From: DASQBT01 sp049578545
GTDB taxonomy: Bacteria; Pseudomonadota; Gammaproteobacteria; Burkholderiales; Thiobacillaceae
NCBI GenBank assembly: GCA_049578545.1
Contig: JBAUMF010000111.1
Coordinates: 1-16,131, forward strand
Reading direction: 5' to 3'
Length of the DNA: 16,131 bases
The notes under the pieces are model-generated. The model searched no databases, had not been told where the DNA came from, and was given only the letters and a program-made list of their open reading frames with translations. Positions within the stretch are counted from its first letter, which is position 1. Every line of letters begins with the position of its first letter. The translations under genes were made by a program, and so were the position numbers. Shown here piece by piece: positions 6,754 to 13,397 of the stretch.

Positions 6754-7242
6754 ATGAATCTGCATTTCGAACCCACCTTTGGAGGCATGCAGCTATCGTC
6801 CAACCTTGGCATGTGCTTGTTCTTTTCGCTTAGGCTAAAAGATACGTCCGACACATTTGATCTCGCTAGTGGATTTAATTTACGCGAGTGCACTTTTGCG
6901 CTCACCATTTTCCCAATCTCACAGAGTCCATATGAAGAGAAGCTAAACGAAGATGGACGTCTTGGTGAGTTCAGGCCGGCTTTTACGCCCCCAAAGAAGG
7001 ATAGCCTTTACAGGCTGTGGCTGCATGTGAATGTCGACCAATTCAACACCTTGTATGCTGAGGCCTCCAAGGGAAATCTACCTTCCGACATAGCCATAGG
7101 AGTTAATTACGATAATGAGGAGCCCGACGGGTTGACGGAAGGCGTCTTCGACGACGCGAGTATTGGTGGCCAGCCATTGGCGATACGTGATTTTCTGTTC
7201 ACGTTACAACTGGCCGGCGCGCAACAAAGCGTCATAGCGTGA
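6754..7242 (+). CDS. Hypothetical cargo protein, first gene of a two-gene operon
   Basis: 162 residues from an ATG with GGAG eight bases upstream. I do not recognise a family. The sequence is a soluble mixed alpha/beta protein with alternating hydrophobic strands (residues 16-28, 45-53, 87-97 and 111-117) and no signal peptide. Residues 8-100 look like a beta-sandwich-style fold with acidic loops, but that is only an impression. The stop is 12 bases before the DUF2971 gene, so the two form an operon. Base composition looks more AT-rich than the replication and capsid genes, consistent with exchangeable cargo. A partner or immunity role for the DUF2971 protein is possible but unproven. Confidence 0.7.
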   Translation: MNLHFEPTFGGMQLSSNLGMCLFFSLRLKDTSDTFDLASGFNLRECTFALTIFPISQSPYEEKLNEDGRLGEFRPAFTPPKKDSLYRLWLHVNVDQFNTLYAEASKGNLPSDIAIGVNYDNEEPDGLTEGVFDDASIGGQPLAIRDFLFTLQLAGAQQSVIA

Positions 7243-7254
7243 ATAAACGCATAG

Positions 7255-7911
7255 ATGCGAGTGTTCCATTTCGTCAACGCCGAATTCGGACTAGAAGACT
7301 TACGCAGGCGCCGTCTGAAGGTGGCCACACTTCACGAGCTTAACGACCCATTTGAACTCTTTGGCGTCAATCTTGCCGATGAATCACTTCGTCGCGCATT
7401 TGCAGCCATGAAGAATCAATTGGCGTCAAAACGTGGGTTGCTCTGCTTCAGTCGAGACTGGCACAACCCAGTTCAATGGAGTCATTACGCGGCAAAGCAT
7501 ACTGGCATGTGCCTTGGCTTCGACATTCCTGAGGAACATCTCGGTGCCGTAAGATACTCGCGTAAGCGCCTTGTTGTAGAGACTGAGAGCTTCAGCCATC
7601 CTCGCCAACTCGACGTCGAAACTGCTGAGCGTTTCCTGTTTACTAAGTACTCCCATTGGCGGTATGAGAACGAAGTCCGGTCCTTTGTCGCGTTGGAAGA
7701 CAAAGACCCAAAGAAAGGCCTCTACTTCGTCAACTTTTCTGACGAGCTGCGTCTCACCACGATCATAATTGGCGCGCAATCAAATATTTCTCGTGCAGAA
7801 CTTCAAGAGACCCTTGGTGATCTTTCCGATAAAGTCGAGAAATTCAAGGCACGCCTTGCCTTTAGGTCGTTCCGTGTCGTCCGTCAGCGGAATGCGAAGC
7901 TATGGGCCTAA
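7255..7911 (+). CDS. DUF2971-family protein
   Basis: 218 residues. Characteristic elements appear in order: VFHFVNAEFGLEDLRRRRLKV (residues 3-23), LHELNDPFEL (28-37), LLCFSRDWHNPVQWSHYAAKH (61-81), then GMCLGFDI (83-90), a KYSHWRYENEVRSF segment (131-144) and the terminal strand-helix TTIIIGAQSNISRAEL. These are the conserved blocks of DUF2971, whose biochemical activity is not established to my knowledge. Members are frequent cargo on prophages and islands and have been discussed as abortive-infection-like. The gene is second in an operon with the 162-residue protein. A defence role against competing phages is an inference from position only. Confidence 0.78.
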   Translation: MRVFHFVNAEFGLEDLRRRRLKVATLHELNDPFELFGVNLADESLRRAFAAMKNQLASKRGLLCFSRDWHNPVQWSHYAAKHTGMCLGFDIPEEHLGAVRYSRKRLVVETESFSHPRQLDVETAERFLFTKYSHWRYENEVRSFVALEDKDPKKGLYFVNFSDELRLTTIIIGAQSNISRAELQETLGDLSDKVEKFKARLAFRSFRVVRQRNAKLWA

Positions 7912-8096
7912 CCCTGGGATACCGTGCGAGGCGCCATGCGGACAATGACGAAATAGAATCTGCATAGCGGAAACGGGTCGATTTCAGCCCGCCAGGATTG
8001 AGCCTGACGCGATGAAATGGCAGGGGCGATAGCTTCATCCATGCCATAATGAAATCCGGCCTTAGGCGGGTTGGTGGAATGATGGGCTGGGCGACG

Positions 8097-8630
8097 TCAC
8101 CACGCTTGTGGACGTATTGAAGTCGTCTGAGTATGAATCGTGAGTTCTGCACCATTGAGCTTTCCAAGGATTATTGTTGACACTACGTATTGGACATCGT
8201 TTTGGCTGGTTAAGTAGATGGTGAATAGTCCCTTTACTTCTGATTGCTTCCCGAGCGCTTTACGTAAATCGTCCTCAATAGAGTCAGCGAGCAAATAATA
8301 AAAGCCTCCGGGTGTAATTAACCTCGGCTCCTGCTCTATCACTTTCGCGCCATCCCCGACCCTGGTTCCCCAGAGATAGAAGTTCGTTTGTCCTTTGTTG
8401 CAAATGTTCAAGCGTTTTGAATTCTGGTCGTAAGTAATCTCTGGCGAGACGACGAAGGGGAGGTCAGCAAGGCCCCTACTTATCGTGTTTTGCCGCTCGC
8501 TTATGTCTGCTTGGCGGTTGCTGATCTTTACCTGTTTGAAACCGATAACAACAGCGGCAAGTAGGGTAAGAAACAGAATTACAGTTTGCGCAATTTCGGT
8601 AATGGCTTGACACGCTTCGAATCCGCTCAT
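8097..8630 (-). CDS. Single-pass membrane-anchored hypothetical protein
   Basis: 177 residues from the ATG at 8630, with AGGA about eight bases upstream. One hydrophobic helix (residues about 14-31, TVILFLTLLAAVVIG) is followed by a polar Gln/Arg-rich helix (FKQVKISNRQADISERQNTIS, about 31-51). A beta-rich globular domain follows (about 58-175) with a TTII...ELTIHTQTTS-like end. No family is recognised. The layout, a short N-terminal anchor with a soluble domain, is common for small accessory proteins of mobile elements. It is convergent with the DUF2971 operon and its own stand-alone unit, downstream of the capsid-operon terminator. Could be cargo (exclusion or defence) or dispensable. Confidence 0.65.
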   Translation of the reverse strand: MSGFEACQAITEIAQTVILFLTLLAAVVIGFKQVKISNRQADISERQNTISRGLADLPFVVSPEITYDQNSKRLNICNKGQTNFYLWGTRVGDGAKVIEQEPRLITPGGFYYLLADSIEDDLRKALGKQSEVKGLFTIYLTSQNDVQYVVSTIILGKLNGAELTIHTQTTSIRPQAW

Positions 8631-8710
8631 TCTATTTCCTCACACCTTCAGAGACGCCTGACAGTCAACCTTTCACAACTAGACGCCATGATAGCGTTCA
8701 GTATCCCTCA

Positions 8711-8742
8711 GTACAAAAGAAAACCCGCCACTAGGGCGGGTT
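8711..8742 (-). terminator. Rho-independent terminator of the capsid operon
   Basis: On the minus strand AACCCGCC, a five-base loop and GGCGGGTT (8722-8742) form a perfect 8-bp GC-rich stem, followed by TTTTCTTTTG (8712-8721). It lies about 130 bases after the capsid stop codon and before the membrane-protein gene, so it separates the long satellite operon from the cargo. Nothing else is seen in 8743-8870. Confidence 0.85.
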
Positions 8743-8870
8743 CCTGCCCGAGCACTAAAGAGACGTATAGCCCCAGGCTGCCAGTGTTAAGCGATGTCCT
8801 CGCGAGCACGAACTGGCTAATCTCAGCGCGTTAGAGCGATAGAAGCTCCGGTGCGCCGCCGTTTAATTCA

Positions 8871-10019
8871 TCAGCTCGTGCCGAACTTCAGCAGCTTTAT
8901 ACATTCACTATTGAGCACACTCCCGCCAAGCCTTTTGGTCACGTAGAACATGACGTTCGGTTTGTTTGAGAAGGGGTCCCTGAGCACCCGCGTCCCGATG
9001 CGGTCCGCAATGATGTAGCCTTGCTGGAAATTGCCAAATGCAATCGCCATGCCGTTTGCTGTGGCATAGTCTGGCATGTCCTCAGCTTCAAAAATCGGGT
9101 AGCCAAGCAGCGTGTCCTGCATTCCTGGCTGAGTTGTTGGGTTAAAGATGTAGCGCCCTTGGTTATCCTTCATGCCCATGACGGCAAACAGGGTCTTTTT
9201 GTTCATGACGAACACGGCATTTTTGCGGTAAGCCGCCTTCAGACTTTGCGCCAGGGTAAACAGGTCATCGGATGGGTTGACGGATGAGCTCGTGGTCTTG
9301 AAGTTGCCAGAAGTACCGGTGTAGACATATTCCAGGGTGCCGAACGCACGCGTCGCGTCGGACGTGTTTGCAACGGGGTTCGACAGAAAACCCATCGGCT
9401 GATTCACACCATTGCCGGAAATAAACGCCAGGCCTTCAGCCCTTGCAAACTCGGTGGCAGCCTGTTCGGCCATCCATTGATCGGCATTGAAGAAGGCATC
9501 ATCCAGCATTACCTGGCTTGCGCTTAGGTTTGCATACAACTCACCCATGGGGGGTGCGATATCTGCGAATGTTGCGGTGGCCGTCTCAGGACGCGCAGCG
9601 GTTTCACCCACCCATCCCGATGCGGTGCCGCGTTTGTTCACCAACTTGTGATAGTCTTGGGTCGAAATTTGGACCGTTTGGGCAATGGCCCGGATCGGGG
9701 AAATGTTCACCGCGAGGTCGGCAATCATGCCGTCGATGACCTTGGGGACAGCATAGCCGCCGGTGTCGCCCTGGTTCGTCGCCATCGCCTTCATCTGAAG
9801 GTCGCCGAGGCCATGCGTTTCACCCTTGCAGATGTACTTTTTGAAAGCACTCTGATGCTCTTTTGCGTCAATGCTAAAGTCGTCATGACCGACGACTCCA
9901 AAGTTCGGGCGGCTCGCTTTCGCATCCTTGCTTTCGAGGTAATTAACCCTCTGCACCAAAACGTCGAGCGCTTCGTGGCGTTCCTGAATTGCCTTTAGAA
10001 TTTCATTCGAATAATCCAT
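8871..10019 (-). CDS. HK97-type phage major capsid protein
   Basis: 382 residues. The N-terminal 35 residues form a coiled-coil helix (ILKAIQERHEALDVLVQRVNYLES), typical of the scaffolding delta domain of HK97 gp5. The capsid fold begins near residue 77 (KAMATNQGDTGGYAVP) and continues through WVGETAARPE (136-145), LSASQVMLDDA, the EFARAEGLAFISGNG block (190-204), VFVMNKKTLFAVMGMKD and GYPIFEAEDMP, to the C-terminal strand GSVLNSECIKLLKF. It is full length for the family. No maturation protease is encoded nearby, so processing of the delta domain would need helper protease or not occur. The ribosome binding site GGAG is seven bases from the ATG and lies inside a 10-bp inverted repeat. It is the last gene of the operon. 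Confidence 0.95.
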   Translation of the reverse strand: MDYSNEILKAIQERHEALDVLVQRVNYLESKDAKASRPNFGVVGHDDFSIDAKEHQSAFKKYICKGETHGLGDLQMKAMATNQGDTGGYAVPKVIDGMIADLAVNISPIRAIAQTVQISTQDYHKLVNKRGTASGWVGETAARPETATATFADIAPPMGELYANLSASQVMLDDAFFNADQWMAEQAATEFARAEGLAFISGNGVNQPMGFLSNPVANTSDATRAFGTLEYVYTGTSGNFKTTSSSVNPSDDLFTLAQSLKAAYRKNAVFVMNKKTLFAVMGMKDNQGRYIFNPTTQPGMQDTLLGYPIFEAEDMPDYATANGMAIAFGNFQQGYIIADRIGTRVLRDPFSNKPNVMFYVTKRLGGSVLNSECIKLLKFGTS

Positions 10020-10020
10020 T

Positions 10021-10050
10021 TCGTGACTCCGATGTATGTGGGAGTCACGA
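10021..10050 (-). promoter_or_regulatory. Hairpin sequestering the capsid ribosome binding site
   Basis: TCGTGACTCC (10021-10030) and GGAGTCACGA (10041-10050) form a perfect 10-bp inverted repeat with a 10-base loop, directly before the capsid ATG at 10019. In the minus-strand transcript the 3' arm contains GGAG, the only good Shine-Dalgarno site, and the 5' arm contains the complementary CTCC. As RNA it would block initiation until opened. As DNA it could be an operator. Confidence 0.7.
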
Positions 10051-10073
10051 CTTTCATGGCAGGCTGCGACGGC

Positions 10074-10391
10074 CTACGTCGACATTTGGCAGTAGGTTTT
10101 GTCAGTGATTTTGTTGCGTGCTGTTTTGATATCTCGATACGCCTGGCGCATGGTCACGCCGAAGCGTTCATGGATCGCCAGGGCAGCATCAGCTGCAGAC
10201 ATGCCGCCCCGGATCATGTTCAAGGCAGCACCTACCCGGCGCTCGCCCTGCTTGCTGGCCGGGAAATAGACAGTCTTCCCCGACCACTTCTGAAGCTCCA
10301 TCACGCAGACCACGCGGGCGTGCGCCGTGGGCATGGCATCAATCAGACGCCGACAGAAAGCCTCGCCCAGCGTTTCAGATTTGCGCTTCAA
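10074..10391 (-). CDS. Mor-like transcription regulator
   Basis: 105 residues from a TTG at 10391, the first possible start after an in-frame stop. An ATG at residue 20 is an alternative. The second half, SGKTVYFPASKQGERRVGAA, then SAADAALAIHERFGVTMRQAYRDI (residues about 66-87), combines the VY-P strand before a helix-turn-helix seen in Mor/C-type activators of Mu-like phages. Those dimeric proteins activate late or middle promoters. It lies directly upstream of the capsid gene, overlaps the preceding small gene by 17 bases and is separated from the capsid start by the hairpin, so it may control capsid expression. The family assignment is by eye. Confidence 0.6.
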   Translation of the reverse strand: MKRKSETLGEAFCRRLIDAMPTAHARVVCVMELQKWSGKTVYFPASKQGERRVGAALNMIRGGMSAADAALAIHERFGVTMRQAYRDIKTARNKITDKTYCQMST

Positions 10392-10515
10392 CCTGCTTCA
10401 GTCGCGAAATTTCTGTCTTGGCTTGGTATCTGGACCACCCTGCCCAGCGGAATAGCCGCTCCAGGTCGCGCACATCAGGCATGAGTGCATCCAGAAGTAA
10501 GGAAAGGTCCAGCAT
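10375..10515 (-). CDS. 46-residue hypothetical protein
   Basis: The frame starts at the ATG at 10515, two bases after the stop of the upstream 84-residue gene, and ends at 10375, overlapping the Mor-like start. The sequence is leucine-rich and helical at the start (MLDLSLLLDALMPDVRDLERLF), then WAGWSRYQAKTEISRLKQVEAQI. No family is recognised. Tight packing in the operon and even codon use support it being real. Ribosome binding site is weak, so coupling is assumed. Confidence 0.5.
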   Translation of the reverse strand: MLDLSLLLDALMPDVRDLERLFRWAGWSRYQAKTEISRLKQVEAQI

Positions 10516-10517
10516 GG

Positions 10518-10772
10518 TCAGTGCGCCGTTTCTGGTGCAGCGGTCGCTTCCTTGCGGAAGAACTGGCCTATCACCTGATCGTCAGAACTTCTAATCAGAA
10601 CGCCAGTAACAACCGGCAGGGGGTCAAAACTGATGCGAAGCTCAAGCCGGGCAGCCCCATCAGCAATTTGCTGCATGGCTTCAGGAAAATCTTCGGTCTG
10701 CGCCGCCAGTTCAAGGCCTTGTTTGCCAAACACTACGCTGGCGGCGATCAGGGCGAGGAAGGTGTCGTTCAT
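10518..10772 (-). CDS. Hypothetical protein of the capsid operon
   Basis: 84 residues. The start overlaps the upstream stop by ATGA. The N-terminus (FLALIAASVVFGKQGLELAAQ, residues 5-25) is mildly hydrophobic and then amphipathic; strands follow (ARLELRISFDP, VTGVLIRSS). There is no known motif. Position between the small terminase gene and the capsid gene suggests a role in packaging or morphogenesis, or helper interference, but nothing in the sequence identifies it. Confidence 0.65.
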   Translation of the reverse strand: MNDTFLALIAASVVFGKQGLELAAQTEDFPEAMQQIADGAARLELRISFDPLPVVTGVLIRSSDDQVIGQFFRKEATAAPETAH

Positions 10773-11053
10773 TTCATTTCCTTTTCAGTTTTGGCTAATT
10801 CGAATTGTTTGATGGCCCAGACCTTGGCCAATGGGCGCTTTGCAGCGGCATAGTCCAGCACCGCATCGCTATGGGCGAACCAGGCAGCGCGGGCCAGGTC
10901 CAGATCAAGTTCACAGCTGCCGCCTTCACCACACAAGCCGGAGACGTTCCCGGCGAATAAGTCTACGCCCGAAATCAAGGCCTCGGCCATGTAGGCCGTA
11001 AAGGCAGGGGCCTCTTGTCCGCCTGCACGCAGTTTGCGAAATTGTCGGGCCAT
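10769..11053 (-). CDS. Hypothetical protein of the capsid operon
   Basis: 94 residues from the ATG at 11053, whose A is also the last base of the upstream TAA stop. The frame is open further upstream to 11191, but that part overlaps the small terminase gene. The sequence begins with a basic MARQFRKLRAGG and is then alanine-rich and helical (FTAYMAEALISGVDLFAG, LDLARAAWFAHSDAVLDYAAAKRPLAK). No family is recognised. It overlaps the next gene by four bases (ATGA). Confidence 0.65.
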   Translation of the reverse strand: MARQFRKLRAGGQEAPAFTAYMAEALISGVDLFAGNVSGLCGEGGSCELDLDLARAAWFAHSDAVLDYAAAKRPLAKVWAIKQFELAKTEKEMK

Positions 11054-11397
11054 TATTTGATCCTTTTCAGCGTTGAAAGCGCATTTGAATTGCCGATGGG
11101 TGCGCCAACACTTCCGGCGGACACGGTATCCAGGCCAAGCTGCCGGATACACGCCAGGAAAGAATTCCGCGCGTCCCTCATCACGGCACACAGGGGATGC
11201 GGTCGGCCTTTCTCATTAACCAGGCCGTCCAGGGCGATGCGCTCGCGACATTGACGTGCCGTCATGGCGCTTTCACACGCTGCGCTCAATAGTGCGAGTC
11301 CTGCCGCGTCTTGAATGGCATATTCGGCCTTGATGCTCTCGAAAAGCTCAGCTTCAGCGGGCTCTAGATGCTTGGGTATGTGATCCTTTTGTTTCAT
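11053..11397 (-). CDS. terS: P27-family phage terminase small subunit
   Basis: 114 residues. It follows the P27 TerS pattern: PKHLEPAEAELFESIKAEYAI (residues 8-28), the AGLALLSAACESAMTARQCRERIALDGLV helix pair (32-60), then HPLCAVMRDARNSFLACIRQLGLD (67-90). Small terminases recognise packaging sites and recruit the large ATPase/nuclease subunit. No large subunit is present in the element, so this protein would redirect a helper's terminase to satellite DNA, as known for other satellites. An AAGG site seven bases upstream supports the ATG at 11397. It is the first gene of the packaging/capsid block, after a 111-base gap. Confidence 0.82.
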   Translation of the reverse strand: MKQKDHIPKHLEPAEAELFESIKAEYAIQDAAGLALLSAACESAMTARQCRERIALDGLVNEKGRPHPLCAVMRDARNSFLACIRQLGLDTVSAGSVGAPIGNSNALSTLKRIK

Positions 11398-11508
11398 TTT
11401 GTTGACCTTAAATATTGGCGTTGCCGATTGTTAAGATTTCGTTGTTCGCGCACGGTTTCCGGGTCGTCACCTCGAAGGATTTGCCATCCCCTCCCATGCC
11501 TTTCATTC
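11398..11508. other. Intergenic region before the terminase block
   Basis: The 111-base gap between the Cys-rich gene and terS is relatively AT-rich near terS. A TTAACA followed by TATTTA on the minus strand has a spacer of only 14 bases, too short for a good promoter. No terminator is seen. A promoter here would let the packaging/capsid genes be controlled apart from replication. Confidence 0.3.
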
Positions 11509-11820
11509 TTATGGGCTATTCCCGCGCGGGTTGCGCCGCTTGTGCGGTCCATTGCTCCAGCGGGCACGCGGTTCAGGTTCCGGCTTGGGTGTGTCGAGTG
11601 TGTCCCTGTGTTTGATCTCCCAGGTCACGTAAGGGGCAGCGTCGCGCTTCGGTTCCTCTGCATGGTTCAGGTCGAAAGGTTCACATGCCTGGTGTTCGCA
11701 CCAACAAACTTCGCACACAACGATGTGGGGCGCGATGCAGCGCCAGCCGTGGCTAAAGCCTGGCTTAAAGGCAATGCCACACCTTGCGCAGCGGCGCCGG
11801 GGTTTTGATTCAATCGCCAT
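11509..11820 (-). CDS. Cysteine-rich hypothetical protein
   Basis: 103 residues from the ATG at 11820, which overlaps the preceding gene by 11 bases. The frame is open to 11970, but that part overlaps the upstream gene. Residues 11-46 contain seven cysteines (C11-x2-C14, C28, C36-x2-C39-x-C41, C46), probably binding zinc, in RRRCARCGIAFKPG and VVCEVCWCEHQ. The C-terminal 35 residues are basic, proline-rich and probably disordered. HNH endonucleases often sit just before P27 terminases, but no HNH catalytic motif is visible here. Function unknown. Confidence 0.6.
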   Translation of the reverse strand: MAIESKPRRRCARCGIAFKPGFSHGWRCIAPHIVVCEVCWCEHQACEPFDLNHAEEPKRDAAPYVTWEIKHRDTLDTPKPEPEPRARWSNGPHKRRNPRGNSP

Positions 11821-12208
11821 GCTGTTCTCCATCGGTAAACTTGGGCTGGCTTTCTTTTGCCATCGCGGAGTAGGAAAGCCAGGCATCCTCAGGGTGAGCC
11901 AAAGCCAGCGCCAAGGCTTCGCGGTGTTCGGCTTCAGTGAAGCGGTAAAGGTCGCCGCATAGTCTGACAAGTCGGGTCAGCTCATCTGTTAGGCATTGTG
12001 CGGATAATGTGCGAGGTAATGTGCGCCTATCTTGGGTAATGTGCGATTGTGCGGGGCTATAGGTGCGCACATTCGCACAACCGGGGGTATTCGTAAGAAC
12101 CGCGCCAGCTAAGGCTTTCAGGCTGCCATTTTGAGCATCAGCAATTCCTAATGTGCGGGGCGTTTGTTCGCATTGTGCGGGTAATGTGCGCGGCATTGTG
12201 CGGCTCAT
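11810..12208 (-). CDS. Hypothetical protein whose 5' half is iteron DNA
   Basis: 132 residues, starting in an ATGA overlap with the RepA-like gene. The first 70 residues are encoded by DNA full of TGTGCG repeats, giving repeated peptides such as PRTLPAQC and PRTLSAQC. Residues 73-118 (LTDELTRLVRLCGDLYRFTEAEHREALALALAHPEDAWLSYSAM in two segments) look like a small conserved helical domain that I recall following replication genes in proteobacterial mobile elements. The N-terminal half may be incidental to the origin below, or an internal start may be used. No enzymatic motif. Confidence 0.6.
   Translation of the reverse strand: MSRTMPRTLPAQCEQTPRTLGIADAQNGSLKALAGAVLTNTPGCANVRTYSPAQSHITQDRRTLPRTLSAQCLTDELTRLVRLCGDLYRFTEAEHREALALALAHPEDAWLSYSAMAKESQPKFTDGEQHGD
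11996..12203. repeat. TGTGCG iteron array, probable replication origin
   Basis: Eleven copies of (A/T)TGTGCG occur in 208 bases. Forward copies start at 11996, 12007, 12019, 12039, 12047, 12151, 12173, 12184 and 12196. Inverted copies lie at 12065-12072 and 12073-12080. They form two clusters (11996-12080 and 12151-12203) around about 70 bases without copies. Copies of the ATGTGCG and TTGTGCG types are intermixed. The array sits directly downstream of the RepA-like helicase gene, where satellites and RepA-type plasmids keep their origin. No strongly AT-rich unwinding segment is obvious. Confidence 0.7.
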
Positions 12209-13215
12209 TTGGCACCCGCCTTTCTGGAATCCGGCAGCACAATCTTGTTGACGCGGGTTTCGTTGGCGGTCTTCACCACTCTGTTAAGCTGGAATCGGCT
12301 CAATCCGAGTTCGGTTTGTATGTCCTGCCGGTTGGCGCCGTCATCCACCATATCGGCAATGCGCTCGATGACGGCGTTCTCTGCGGACTTCCACTCCCAT
12401 CGAATTCGATCATGTTCCGAGTGCAATGCCACTTCCAGGGGGGCGGCATCGTCGCCGGTCAGGTTGCGGGCTTTCTCGAAGTGGACTTCAAAGCGTGCGC
12501 CCGCATCGGGCTGATACTCTGCCGGACGCTTGAGACTGATAACGGTATCCAGCACGTCTTCACGGCGGGACGCACCCCTCTGTTGTCCTGACTTGCCGCT
12601 ATGGTGAATGAACAGCACAGCACGGCCTTGGGCGCGGTGCCGCAATGCCCAGCCCTGAACAGGCAGCCAGCTCTCCCCCTCGTTTTCCTTGCCGGATCTA
12701 GCCATCGTGCTAAGGTTGTCCACGATGATGAGGTCGATCCCTTCTGTGTGCGCGTCGATGACCTCTTGCCCTGCCTGGTCCGATAGGTTCGGCATGATGC
12801 CGTCAGGCTGCAAGTCAGGGGTAAGGATGCGGAACCCGTCTTCGAGTGGTTCATCCGGGAAGCTGTTGACGATCAGCGCGAGGCGCGATTGCAGCACCCG
12901 ATACTTGCGCGGGGCCTTCCAGCCAAGAACCTCGCCGCCCGTTGCCACGGCATAACCAATGCACAGGGCAAGCCAGGTCTTACCGATGCCGCGCCATGCG
13001 TACAGCATCGCGATGCTCTGTTCAGTCAGCCAGGGCGACAGCATCGGTTCCCGTGGGGGCAATTTGAGCTTGAGGAGCGCCGCCAGCGATACACACTTGA
13101 ACAGACGGCGCAGCTCTCCCTTATCCAGTAGTTCTGAAAGCCTTTGCTCCTCTTCCTTAGCCATCGCTAAGAGAGCAGCGTCATCCAACTTTTGAAGCGT
13201 TGCCAGGTCAGTCAT
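12205..13215 (-). CDS. RepA-like hexameric helicase (AAA_25 family), lacking the DGEMP motif
   Basis: 336 residues. Walker A is AWRGIGKT (73-80). Walker B is GIDLIIVDNLST (159-170). The motif 3 region VLFIHHSGKSG (200-210) and the arginine-rich RGASRREDVLDTVISL (213-228) are intact, and a C-terminal helix-turn-helix-like segment (about 295-315, IQTELGLSRFQLNRVV) follows. Homologues I recall read APxxxRVLY-(I/V)DGEMP-xx-LQxRLA after Walker A. Here RVL (106-108) joins QSRLALIV (109-116) directly, so about 14 residues, including the glutamate proposed as catalytic base in RepA helicases, seem missing. The gene would unwind DNA for satellite replication at the adjacent iterons. It overlaps its neighbours by ATGA on both sides. 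The activity of this version is uncertain. Confidence 0.85.
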   Translation of the reverse strand: MTDLATLQKLDDAALLAMAKEEEQRLSELLDKGELRRLFKCVSLAALLKLKLPPREPMLSPWLTEQSIAMLYAWRGIGKTWLALCIGYAVATGGEVLGWKAPRKYRVLQSRLALIVNSFPDEPLEDGFRILTPDLQPDGIMPNLSDQAGQEVIDAHTEGIDLIIVDNLSTMARSGKENEGESWLPVQGWALRHRAQGRAVLFIHHSGKSGQQRGASRREDVLDTVISLKRPAEYQPDAGARFEVHFEKARNLTGDDAAPLEVALHSEHDRIRWEWKSAENAVIERIADMVDDGANRQDIQTELGLSRFQLNRVVKTANETRVNKIVLPDSRKAGAK

Positions 13216-13397
13216 GCGGCCTGCCTTTGCCGTTCAGCGGCGAGCCATCTGCCGATTCTGAGCCATGCGGCGCAGGTCAAACAGGTTCCGCTTGATTTGC
13301 AGTAACAGGGACGGGTAAGATGCGATGTGCTGATGTCGTATTTGAAAGCCGCCCGCTCCCCAGCCTGGCGGCTTTTTCTCGGGTGGTCCATGCTCAC
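13212..13397 (-). CDS. Small Cys-rich hypothetical protein
   Basis: 61 residues from a GTG at 13397 that overlaps the alpA stop as GTGA; an ATG at 13391 is an alternative start. Residues 31-42 contain C31-x-C33-x5-C39-x2-C42 (CYCKSSGTCLTC), a compact possible zinc site. It is followed by the amphipathic helix AAWLRIGRWLAAERQRQ. The stop overlaps the RepA-like start by ATGA, so it sits in the alpA-repA operon with no gap. Function unknown; a small DNA- or protein-binding accessory factor is plausible. Confidence 0.6.
   Translation of the reverse strand: MSMDHPRKSRQAGERAAFKYDISTSHLTRPCYCKSSGTCLTCAAWLRIGRWLAAERQRQAA

Noticed and set aside
6386..6757. Plus-strand 123-codon frame containing VNPQVAGSSPARGA
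   Set aside because: The peptide is the sense translation of the tRNA-Asn 3' half; the remainder has no coding character.
7862..8167. Minus-strand 101-codon frame, and a CCCGCC/GGCGGG pair at 7988-7993 and 8065-8070
   Set aside because: The frame overlaps the ends of two better genes. The short inverted arms could bound a miniature repeat element, but six matching bases are not enough to call it.
11996..12203. CRISPR array
   Set aside because: The repeats are only 7-8 bases, irregularly spaced and in both orientations, which fits iterons and not CRISPR.
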